Positions 1-3,802 of a DNA stretch of 5,064 nucleotides are shown one piece after another. The position numbers and the translations under genes are program-made. This stretch comes from an uncultured Clostridia bacterium. GTDB lineage: Bacteria > Bacillota > Clostridia > TANB77 > CAG-508. Where the stretch lies: NCBI GenBank assembly GCA_948745425.1, contig CAPZDM010000096.1, forward strand, positions 1 through 5,064. Direction: 5' to 3'. Each line of letters opens with the position of its first letter. The first letter of the stretch is position 1. The notes below the pieces were generated by a model that was given only the letters and a program-made list of their open reading frames with translations, searched no databases and was not told the origin of the DNA.

Positions 1-502
1 TTGAATTTGCACTTGCTTCTTCTAATCCTTTTATTCCATTAAGATTATAAACTTGGTCTACACATTTTCTAAAATTTTCTTGTATTTGAATTAATTCATA
101 AGAACTATCTTCAAATACTCTTTTCATAATATCAAGCATTTTCTTTTCTGATGTATAGGTATCTTCTAATTCTTTATATGGTACATATTCCTTTAATAGT
201 TCAAATCCATAGGCATAAAAGAATGTTTTGTATGCTTTTTCAAAATTAGAAAAGTCAGCATTTAAAAACATCATAAGCATAGTACCAAAATTTTCTGTAT
301 ATGGAAAATATAAAATACCTGGATATTTTAAGCCATCAAATTTTGTTTTCTTTAAGAATAGTTTTACTTGTCTTTTTTCAGTATCTATTTTGGTATCTAC
401 ATTATATAAATATAAAGGTGTTCCATAATATTCTTCTTTCTTTTCTTTATCAAACCAAATATAAAATCCTTCAAAGAACTTATTTTGTGGTAGTTCTCTC
501 AT
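1..502 (-). CDS. Unrecognised element-borne protein, C-terminus cut by window edge
   Basis: An open frame of 167 codons starts with ATG at 502 and runs without a stop to the left edge, so only the N-terminal part is visible. A good Shine-Dalgarno (AAGGGG, complement of 511-516) sits 8 bases before the ATG. The protein begins MRELPQNKFFEGFYIWFD and is rich in aromatic and charged residues, for example YGFELLKEYVPYKELED near residues 98-114. I see no transmembrane segment, signal peptide or catalytic motif. I do not recognise the family with confidence; from memory the style recalls DUF6076-type proteins of clostridial mobile elements, but that is unverified. It is transcribed away from the regulator-xis-int genes, from a promoter at 631-659. 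Function unknown. Confidence 0.75.
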   Translation of the reverse strand, partial: MRELPQNKFFEGFYIWFDKEKKEEYYGTPLYLYNVDTKIDTEKRQVKLFLKKTKFDGLKYPGILYFPYTENFGTMLMMFLNADFSNFEKAYKTFFYAYGFELLKEYVPYKELEDTYTSEKKMLDIMKRVFEDSSYELIQIQENFRKCVDQVYNLNGIKGLEEASANS

Positions 503-528
503 TTCTATTTCCCCTTATCAGATTATTA

Positions 529-625
529 TGTGAGAAATTATTAAAAATATTTAATAATTGTATTGACAACTATAAAATATGATAGTATAATAACAATATC
601 TAATATGTTTTATGTGTTTCTCACA
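529..625. repeat. 9-bp inverted repeat bounding the minus-strand leader
   Basis: TGTGAGAAA at 529-537 and its exact reverse complement TTTCTCACA at 617-625 enclose the plus-strand promoter. In the leftward transcript, predicted to start near 624, the first bases would be GUGAGAAA and the complementary stretch would fall 12 bases upstream of the Shine-Dalgarno of the gene at 1-502. The two could close a long hairpin in the leader RNA, or the arms could be a pair of protein binding sites. Confidence 0.5.
563..591 (+). promoter_or_regulatory. Consensus sigma-70 promoter for the HTH regulator (rightward)
   Basis: TTGACA (563-568), a 17-base spacer and TATAAT (586-591) match the consensus perfectly. 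Transcription would start near 598 and give a leader of about 230 bases before the TTG start at 831. It faces the leftward promoter at 631-659, so the two transcripts would overlap by about 27 bases at their 5' ends. Confidence 0.85.
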
Positions 626-652
626 ATATAATAATACAACATATATTAGATA
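597..652. repeat. Operator-like inverted repeat between facing promoters
   Basis: TATCTAATATGTT (597-609) and AACATATATTAGATA (638-652) are inverted copies that differ by a two-base insertion. The left arm covers the predicted start of the rightward transcript; the right arm lies in the spacer of the leftward promoter. A dimeric repressor bound here could control both promoters. The HTH protein at 831-1295 is the obvious candidate, but this is inference. Confidence 0.5.
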
Positions 653-659
653 ATGTCAA
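631..659 (-). promoter_or_regulatory. Strong sigma-70 promoter for the gene at 1-502 (leftward)
   Basis: Read on the minus strand, TTGACA (659-654), a 17-base spacer and TATTAT (636-631) form a near-consensus promoter. The predicted start near 624 gives a leader of about 120 bases before the ATG at 502. The leader passes through the opposite promoter. Confidence 0.75.
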
Positions 660-672
660 TAGGCGAATTTAC

Positions 673-706
673 GTTAGCCGTTTGAACGAAGTGAATTACG
701 GATAAC
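673..706 (+). promoter_or_regulatory. Leader hairpin 1 of the regulator transcript
   Basis: GTTAGCCGT (673-681) pairs with ACGGATAAC (698-706) apart from one G-A mismatch, across a 16-base loop. It sits in the leader of the rightward transcript. This block is less AT-rich than its surroundings, and no open frame explains it. No T-run follows, so it is not a simple terminator. Confidence 0.45.
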
Positions 707-760
707 CTATGGAATACCTGTATTTAAAATCTTGCAAACAAAAAATTAACCAAAGGATTT

Positions 761-795
761 AGAAAATGTTTAAGCTATGCTTAATTACATTTTCT
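761..795 (+). promoter_or_regulatory. Leader hairpin 2, just upstream of the regulator start
   Basis: AGAAAATGT (761-769) pairs with ACATTTTCT (787-795), and inside it TTAAGC (770-775) pairs with GCTTAA (779-784) around a TAT loop, leaving only a two-base bulge. This gives 15 base pairs ending 17 bases before the Shine-Dalgarno. An ATG at 777 that could be read as a start lies across the loop and has no ribosome site, which supports the later TTG start. A translational or transcriptional control role is plausible. Confidence 0.55.
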
Positions 796-830
796 TAATA
801 CGTAACAAAGTGAAGGAGGAAAAAGAAAAA

Positions 831-1295
831 TTGAATACTAGAGAACAGATTTTAGACTTATATTATAATGAACATCTAAAACAAAATGAAATTGCTAAAG
901 TAGTTGGAAAAAGCTGTCCTTATGTTTCAAAAGTTGTAAAAGCTGACAAAAGAAACAAAGAAGAAAAAGAATCTCGCAAAAAAACAAATGCTGAAAATAG
1001 AAAAGTTTATTTACAAGAATATTTTAAAACTTATGATAGACCAAAGAAAGATGACAACAGTTACGAGCAAATGTTAGCACAACAGAAGCAAGATGCAATG
1101 GAATTATCTTATAATAACAATACTATGTCAGACTATGCTCTTGCAAAATGGTCTAGCATATATCATACTAATAGCAAAGGAAATTTAAGTATAGATAGAA
1201 AATTAAATGTTGGAGCTGATATTCCAAAAACAATAAATATGAATATCAAAGTGCCAATTCAAAAATGTAAAAATAGATATGTTTATAGTTATTAG
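831..1295 (+). CDS. Small helix-turn-helix regulator (sigma region 4-like), TTG start
   Basis: A 154-residue protein. The start is taken as TTG at 831 because a perfect AAGGAGG lies at 813-819 (11-base gap); the in-frame ATG at 777 lies in a hairpin loop with no ribosome site, and GTG at 810 overlaps the Shine-Dalgarno. Residues 2-38 form a helix-turn-helix of the sigma region 4/LuxR type: a leading helix (NTREQILDLYY), then LKQNEIAKVVGKSCPYVSKV, with SCPYVSKVVK as probable recognition helix. A Lys/Glu-rich stretch follows (about 39-60), probably a charged helix, then a polar C-terminal half. Such proteins in clostridial mobile elements are often annotated as sigma-70-like or response regulators, though no receiver domain is present. 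It is probably a DNA-binding regulator of its own leader region and of xis read-through; targets are inferred. Confidence 0.75.
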   Translation: MNTREQILDLYYNEHLKQNEIAKVVGKSCPYVSKVVKADKRNKEEKESRKKTNAENRKVYLQEYFKTYDRPKKDDNSYEQMLAQQKQDAMELSYNNNTMSDYALAKWSSIYHTNSKGNLSIDRKLNVGADIPKTINMNIKVPIQKCKNRYVYSY

Positions 1296-1296
1296 C

Positions 1297-1330
1297 AGAC
1301 TTTATTAAGATTACTTAATAGGTCTTTTTT
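1297..1330 (+). terminator. Terminator/attenuator between regulator and excisionase
   Basis: AGACTTTATTAAG (1297-1309) pairs with CTTAATAGGTCT (1314-1325) around an ATTA loop, with one bulged T and one G-T pair, and runs into TTTTTT (1325-1330). It begins one base after the regulator stop and ends 33 bases before the excisionase ATG. No good promoter is visible between it and xis, so xis expression probably needs read-through. Confidence 0.7.
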
Positions 1331-1363
1331 ATTGTGAATTTTAAAGGAAGGAGGACTTACAAC

Positions 1364-1576
1364 ATGGGTACTATTAAAGAAAATTATGAGATGATGTTTA
1401 CTTCATATCCAGATTTAGTAGACATTAATCAGTTAAAAGAAATGCTTGGAATTGGTATAACTCTTGCTTACAGATTAGTAAGAAATCAAACTATTCAAGC
1501 ATTAAAGGTTGGTAGACAATACAAAATACCAAAAAGAAACGTTATAGCTTATCTAACAAATCAAAACGAAATATAA
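1364..1576 (+). CDS. xis: Excisionase-like winged helix-turn-helix protein
   Basis: A 70-residue basic protein. ATG at 1364 is preferred over the in-frame GTG at 1334 because AAGGAGG (1348-1354) sits 9 bases before it. Residues 18-40 (LVDINQLKEMLGIGITLAYR and following) form a MerR/excisionase-type helix-turn-helix, followed by a short wing and the typical end VGRQYKIPKRNVIAYL (49-64). This is the usual architecture of small recombination directionality factors and of HTH_17 excisionase-family proteins. Its place directly before the tyrosine recombinase supports a role in bending DNA at the att sites to favour excision. Some relatives act only as transcription regulators, so the excisionase role is inferred from fold and position. 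Confidence 0.8.
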   Translation: MGTIKENYEMMFTSYPDLVDINQLKEMLGIGITLAYRLVRNQTIQALKVGRQYKIPKRNVIAYLTNQNEI

Positions 1577-1583
1577 GAACCTG

Positions 1584-1616
1584 ACCCACTTACACAATCA
1601 AAGATTGTGAGTGGGT
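1584..1616 (+). promoter_or_regulatory. Stable hairpin between xis and int
   Basis: ACCCACT (1584-1590) pairs with AGTGGGT (1610-1616), and CACAATC (1593-1599) pairs with GATTGTG (1603-1609), around an AAA loop with a TA bulge: 14 base pairs, starting 8 bases after the xis stop. No T-run follows, so it is not a classic terminator. It could protect the xis mRNA 3' end, hinder read-through into int, or be a protein site. Confidence 0.6.
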
Positions 1617-1650
1617 ACCCCAGAACCTTGTTGTTTTACAATAACACAAC

Positions 1651-1679
1651 TAGACATTAATTTACTTTCATGGTATTAT
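1651..1679 (+). promoter_or_regulatory. Promoter for the integrase gene (extended -10)
   Basis: TAGACA (1651-1656), a 17-base spacer and TATTAT (1674-1679) each match consensus at five of six bases, and a TG one base before the -10 makes it an extended -10 promoter. The predicted start near 1686 gives a leader of about 50 bases. It lets int be expressed independently of regulator and xis. Confidence 0.65.
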
Positions 1680-1736
1680 CTAAAATATCAATAGTAAGTT
1701 AAATTTAAACTGTTATAGGAACGAAAGGAGTTAATT

Positions 1737-2927
1737 ATGATAGAAGTAACAGGTAGCTTACAAATTAAAAATAAAATATATCAAGCAGTTTTGAGTTTTA
1801 AGAAAGACGAAAAATGGAAAACAAAATGGGTTTCTACTAAAGTAAAAGCAGTAAAAGGAAATAAGAAAAAGGCAGAATATGAACTAGAAAACATTAGGGC
1901 TAAATTTCAAGAAGAAATCAATAGTGATAATATTGATAACGAAAATATACTATTTATAGATTTTATGAAAAAGTGGCTAAAGATAATTAAATCATCTGTT
2001 GAAGAAACAACCTATTGTGGCTATGAAAAACTAATAAATGGAAGAATGACAACCTATTTTGAGAATAAAAAAGTAATATTAAAAAATATAAAAGCACAAG
2101 ATATTCAAGACTTTTATCAATATTTAATTGACAACAAACTTTCTGGGAATACTGTTAAGCATTATCATGCAAATATTAGAAAGGCTTTACAATATGCAGT
2201 AAAAACAGATGTAATCATTTCTAATCCTGCTGATAAAGTAGAATTACCCAAAATTGATCCATATAATGCAAAACATTATACAAGTGAAGAAATCTTGAAA
2301 CTCTTAAAAATAATTGAAAATACCAAACTAGAAACACCAGTTATTTTAAGTTGTTTTTACGGATTACGAAGAAGTGAAGTTGTTGGTTTAAAATGGAGTG
2401 CAATAGATTTTACAAACAAAACTATACTAATAAATCATACAGTAACACAAATAAGTTCTAATCATTCTAATAAATTAGTAAAGAAAGATAAAACTAAAAC
2501 AAAATCTAGTACAAGAACTTTACCTTTGTTACCAGTAGTTGAAAACTACTTATTAGAACTAAAAGAGAAACAAGAACAAAATAAAATAATTTGTGGAAAT
2601 AGTTATAATCAAGAATATTTAGATTATATATGTGTTGATAATATGGGAACTTTGTTAAATCCTGATTATGTATCACATGCTTTTACAAAATTACTAAAAA
2701 AGAATAATTTAAGAATAATTCGTTTTCACGATTTAAGGCATACTTGTGCAAGTTTATTACTTGCTGAAGGAATCAATATGAAACAAATTCAAGTATGGCT
2801 AGGACATTCTAATTATAACACTACTGCAAATATCTATGCACATTTAGATAGTAGTAGTATGGAACAAAGTGGTATTGCAATATCTAATATACTTTCTATA
2901 AAAAATGAAAAAGAAGTAGTCGCCTAA
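1737..2927 (+). CDS. int: Tyrosine recombinase / site-specific integrase
   Basis: A full-length 396-residue integrase of the Tn916/lambda type, which cuts and rejoins DNA at att sites through a covalent phosphotyrosine link. ATG at 1737 has AAAGGAG (1724-1730) six bases upstream. Residues 1-60 resemble an arm-type DNA-binding domain (beta strands with KWKTKW, then a Lys-rich helix). Residues about 70-170 are the SAM-like core-binding domain. The catalytic domain follows: Arg211 in YGLRRSE, a lysine in the KTKTKSSTRTLPL hairpin (254 or 256), His331 and Arg334 in HDLRHT, His357 in WLGHS, and the nucleophile Tyr367 in TTANIYAHL. All key residues are present, so it should be active. It ends 82 bases from a tRNA-Phe 3' end, its likely target. 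The last codons also hold a minus-strand terminator. Confidence 0.96.
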   Translation: MIEVTGSLQIKNKIYQAVLSFKKDEKWKTKWVSTKVKAVKGNKKKAEYELENIRAKFQEEINSDNIDNENILFIDFMKKWLKIIKSSVEETTYCGYEKLINGRMTTYFENKKVILKNIKAQDIQDFYQYLIDNKLSGNTVKHYHANIRKALQYAVKTDVIISNPADKVELPKIDPYNAKHYTSEEILKLLKIIENTKLETPVILSCFYGLRRSEVVGLKWSAIDFTNKTILINHTVTQISSNHSNKLVKKDKTKTKSSTRTLPLLPVVENYLLELKEKQEQNKIICGNSYNQEYLDYICVDNMGTLLNPDYVSHAFTKLLKKNNLRIIRFHDLRHTCASLLLAEGINMKQIQVWLGHSNYNTTANIYAHLDSSSMEQSGIAISNILSIKNEKEVVA

Positions 2928-2937
2928 AAACTACTCC
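2899..2937 (-). terminator. Terminator for the tRNA operon, inside the int 3' end
   Basis: On the minus strand, GGAGTAGT (2937-2930) pairs with ACTACTTC (2920-2913), including one G-T pair, around a nine-base loop. It runs into TTTTT (2912-2908) and then CATTTTTT. It lies about 70 bases beyond the tRNA-Phe CCA end and overlaps the final int codons, so the leftward tRNA transcript would end antisense to int. Confidence 0.55.
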
Positions 2938-2946
2938 AATTTCAAA

Positions 2947-2968
2947 TTTTTTAGATATTTTTTTAGAT
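2947..2968 (+). repeat. Tandem TTTTTTAGAT repeat next to int
   Basis: TTTTTTAGAT (2947-2956) recurs at 2959-2968, 12 bases on, between the int stop and the tRNA-Phe. Short direct repeats near the crossover are typical of integrase arm-type binding sites, but in such AT-rich DNA two copies may be chance. Confidence 0.3.
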
Positions 2969-2971
2969 GTT

Positions 2972-3005
2972 ACAGAAAACTTGGTGATTTTCTGTTCGCT
3001 TTTTT
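2972..3005 (+). terminator. Probable terminator of int
   Basis: ACAGAAAA (2972-2979) and TTTTCTGT (2988-2995) form a perfect 8-bp stem around an 8-base loop, followed after TCGC by TTTTTT (3000-3005). The gap before the T-run makes it less than ideal. It would stop int transcription before it runs antisense through the tRNA genes. Confidence 0.5.
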
Positions 3006-3008
3006 GTT

Positions 3009-3084
3009 TGGTGCCTTGAACTGGAATCGAACCAGTGACACAAGGATTTTCAGTCCTTTGCTCTACCAACTGAGCTATCAAGGC
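3009..3084 (-). tRNA. tRNA-Phe (anticodon GAA), complete
   Basis: A complete 76-base tRNA on the minus strand. The acceptor GCCTTGA (from 3084) pairs with TCAAGGC (to 3013), followed by discriminator A and an encoded CCA (3011-3009). D arm AGCTCAGTTGGTAGAGC, anticodon stem AAGGA/TCCTT with loop CTGAAAA (anticodon GAA at 3051-3049), and a TTCGATT T loop are all intact. It lies between int and a truncated second copy of the same gene, and is the last gene of the Val-Asp-Phe transcript. Because its acceptor stem differs from the truncated copy, it may have come in with the element. A 61-codon minus-strand open frame over it is only a translated tRNA. Confidence 0.96.
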
Positions 3085-3140
3085 GTATAAGTGAACTGTA
3101 GATTTTCAGTCCTTTGCTCTACCGACTGAGCTATAAAGGC
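3045..3140. repeat. Attachment-site-like direct repeat of the tRNA-Phe 5' half
   Basis: Bases 3045-3084 and 3101-3140 are 40-base direct repeats with two mismatches, 56 bases apart. The first 23 bases (3045-3067 and 3101-3123) are identical. Identity stops inside the anticodon stem, next to the near-palindrome AAGGACTGAAAATCCTT, which is the sort of symmetric site tyrosine recombinases use. I infer that the crossover lies here; the partner core at the left end of the element is not in the window. Confidence 0.6.
3101..3140 (-). pseudogene. Truncated tRNA-Phe, 5' half only
   Basis: On the minus strand it reads GCCTTTATAGCTCAGTCGGT and on through the D arm, the 5' strand of the anticodon stem and the whole CTGAAAA loop. 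It then departs from tRNA sequence after TC of the 3' stem strand and runs into 16 unrelated bases before the complete tRNA-Phe. The T arm and 3' acceptor strand are missing, so it cannot make a tRNA. It follows tRNA-Asp by 28 bases in the same orientation, which suggests it is the original host tRNA-Phe cut by integration. Its acceptor GCCTTTA predicts a lost partner, TAAAGGC. Confidence 0.85.
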
Positions 3141-3168
3141 AAAAATAAATTTGCTTTTAAATAAAAAA

Positions 3169-3245
3169 TGGCGACCTGGAACGGGCTCGAACCGTCGACC
3201 TCTAGCGTGACAGGCTAGCGTTCTAACCAACTGAACTACCAGGCC
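3169..3245 (-). tRNA. tRNA-Asp (anticodon GTC)
   Basis: A 77-base tRNA on the minus strand. GGCCTGG pairs with CCAGGTC (one G-T pair), discriminator G, encoded CCA (3171-3169). The anticodon arm TAGCCTGTCACGCTA carries GTC, and the T loop TTCGAGC is normal. It is second in the Val-Asp-Phe operon, 9 bases from tRNA-Val. Confidence 0.96.
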
Positions 3246-3254
3246 GTAAAAAAA

Positions 3255-3330
3255 TGGTGGGCGCTATAGGGCTCGAACCTATGACCTCCTGCTTGTAAGG
3301 CAGATGCTCTCCCAGCTGAGCTAAGCGCCC
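3255..3330 (-). tRNA. tRNA-Val (anticodon TAC)
   Basis: A 76-base tRNA on the minus strand. The acceptor GGGCGCT pairs with AGCGCCC, discriminator A, encoded CCA (3257-3255). The anticodon loop CTTACAA gives TAC. It is the first gene of the operon, with its 5' end about 14 bases after the predicted transcription start. Confidence 0.96.
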
Positions 3331-3350
3331 ATTTTCTTTCGACATTGATT

Positions 3351-3379
3351 ATTATACGTAATTTCTAAATGAATGTCAA
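3351..3379 (-). promoter_or_regulatory. Consensus promoter of the tRNA Val-Asp-Phe operon
   Basis: On the minus strand, TTGACA (3379-3374), a 17-base spacer and TATAAT (3356-3351) match consensus perfectly. The start near 3344 gives a very short leader before tRNA-Val, as expected for a strong stable-RNA promoter. Confidence 0.9.
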
Positions 3380-3438
3380 TACTTTTTTAGAAATTTTTTA
3401 ATATTTTATATAATTCTAATAAAATTTTAGTTTACTGG

Positions 3439-3467
3439 TTGCATTTTTTTCTTAAATGTGGTATCCT
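3439..3467 (+). promoter_or_regulatory. Possible promoter of tRNA-Trp
   Basis: TTGCAT (3439-3444), a 17-base spacer and TATCCT (3462-3467), with a TG one base before the -10, would start transcription about 7 bases ahead of the tRNA. The match is modest, but the position is right and nothing better is visible. Confidence 0.45.
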
Positions 3468-3480
3468 TAATAGGTGATTT

Positions 3481-3555
3481 AGGGGTGTCGTCCAACGGTT
3501 AAGATAGAAGTCTCCAAAACTTTTGATGAGGGTTCGATTCCTTCCACCCCTGCCA
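3481..3555 (+). tRNA. tRNA-Trp (anticodon CCA)
   Basis: A 75-base tRNA on the plus strand. AGGGGTG pairs with CACCCCT, discriminator G, encoded CCA (3553-3555). The anticodon stem GAAGT/ACTTT encloses CTCCAAA, giving anticodon CCA for Trp. The T arm GAGGG-TTCGATT-CCTTC is normal. It is divergent from the Val-Asp-Phe operon. A CCA rather than TCA anticodon agrees with TGA being a stop. Confidence 0.94.
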
Positions 3556-3560
3556 AAATG

Positions 3561-3580
3561 TGCGACTTTAACAAGTCGCA
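3561..3580 (+). terminator. Hairpin after tRNA-Trp
   Basis: TGCGACTT (3561-3568) and AAGTCGCA (3573-3580) form a perfect 8-bp stem around TAAC, five bases after the CCA end. No T-run follows, so it may be a weak terminator or a 3' processing and stability element. Confidence 0.4.
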
Positions 3581-3685
3581 ATGAATAATTAATGATGAAA
3601 AGTTAATAGTGAATAGTTATTTAATAATGTGAAATAAGCACATTTTACTATTCACTATTTATTATTCATTCTTCACTATTCATCA
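3580..3685. repeat. AT-rich palindromic repeat (MITE-like)
   Basis: A degenerate inverted repeat. The inner arms AATAGTGAATAGT (3605-3617) and ACTATTCACTATT (3647-3659) are exact complements, with a further ATGTG/CACAT pair (3627-3631, 3639-3643) around a 7-base loop. Further out, AATGAATAAT on the left (3580-3589) matches ATTATTCATT on the right, offset by extra bases. The motif TGAATAGT or its complement occurs several times. It has no coding frame. This looks like a small dispersed palindromic element of the kind common between genes in AT-rich Firmicutes. The rest of the gap (3686-3774) is plain AT-rich DNA with nothing I can name. Confidence 0.6.
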
Positions 3686-3774
3686 ATTTAAAATTTGTAT
3701 GACATTTATTAGAATAAAAATTTAAAATCATATCTTTGAATTCGTAATGAAAATAATTTTGATATTATTAAAAC

Positions 3775-3799
3775 AAAAAAGTGGCTTCGCCACTTTTTT
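3775..3799 (-). terminator. Strong bidirectional terminator after the deacetylase gene
   Basis: AAAAAAGTGGC (3775-3785) and GCCACTTTTTT (3789-3799) are perfect complements around a three-base loop. On the minus strand the stem closes with a GCGAAGC turn, known to be unusually stable, and ends in TTTTTT. It begins 4 bases after the deacetylase stop and could also stop rightward transcription from tRNA-Trp. Confidence 0.9.
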
Positions 3800-3802
3800 C
3801 TT

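Larger units (their letters stand above)
1..3140. mobile_element. Integrase end of an integrative element inserted at tRNA-Phe
   Basis: A tyrosine recombinase, an excisionase-like protein and a small HTH regulator lie in the order regulator, xis, int, with int next to a tRNA-Phe. On the far side of that tRNA is a second, truncated tRNA-Phe copy. This is the usual look of one end of an integrative element (ICE, mobilisable island or prophage). The right boundary is placed at the repeated tRNA segment (3101-3140). The left end is outside the window, so size and transfer type are unknown: no relaxase, coupling protein or phage structural gene is visible here. Whether the complete tRNA-Phe belongs to the element or to the host is inferred, not proven. 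Confidence 0.6.

Noticed and set aside
228..582. Two plus-strand open frames of 66 and 93 codons
   Set aside because: They lie mostly opposite the well-supported minus-strand gene starting at 502, lack good ribosome sites, and look like shadow frames.
777..830. Earlier ATG start for the HTH regulator
   Set aside because: The ATG lies in the loop of a hairpin without a Shine-Dalgarno; AAGGAGG at 813-819 fits TTG at 831.
1334..1363. GTG start for the excisionase at 1334
   Set aside because: It lacks a ribosome site and directly follows the terminator T-run; AAGGAGG fits the ATG at 1364.
2896..3081. Minus-strand open frame of 61 codons starting MIAQLVEQRTENPC
   Set aside because: It is the tRNA-Phe gene read as protein, a common false gene; the tRNA fold is complete.
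3085..3168. Second functional tRNA-Phe
   Set aside because: Only the 5' half is present; the T arm and 3' acceptor strand are missing.
3580..3685. CRISPR array
   Set aside because: The repeated units are short, degenerate and inverted, with no regular spacers.
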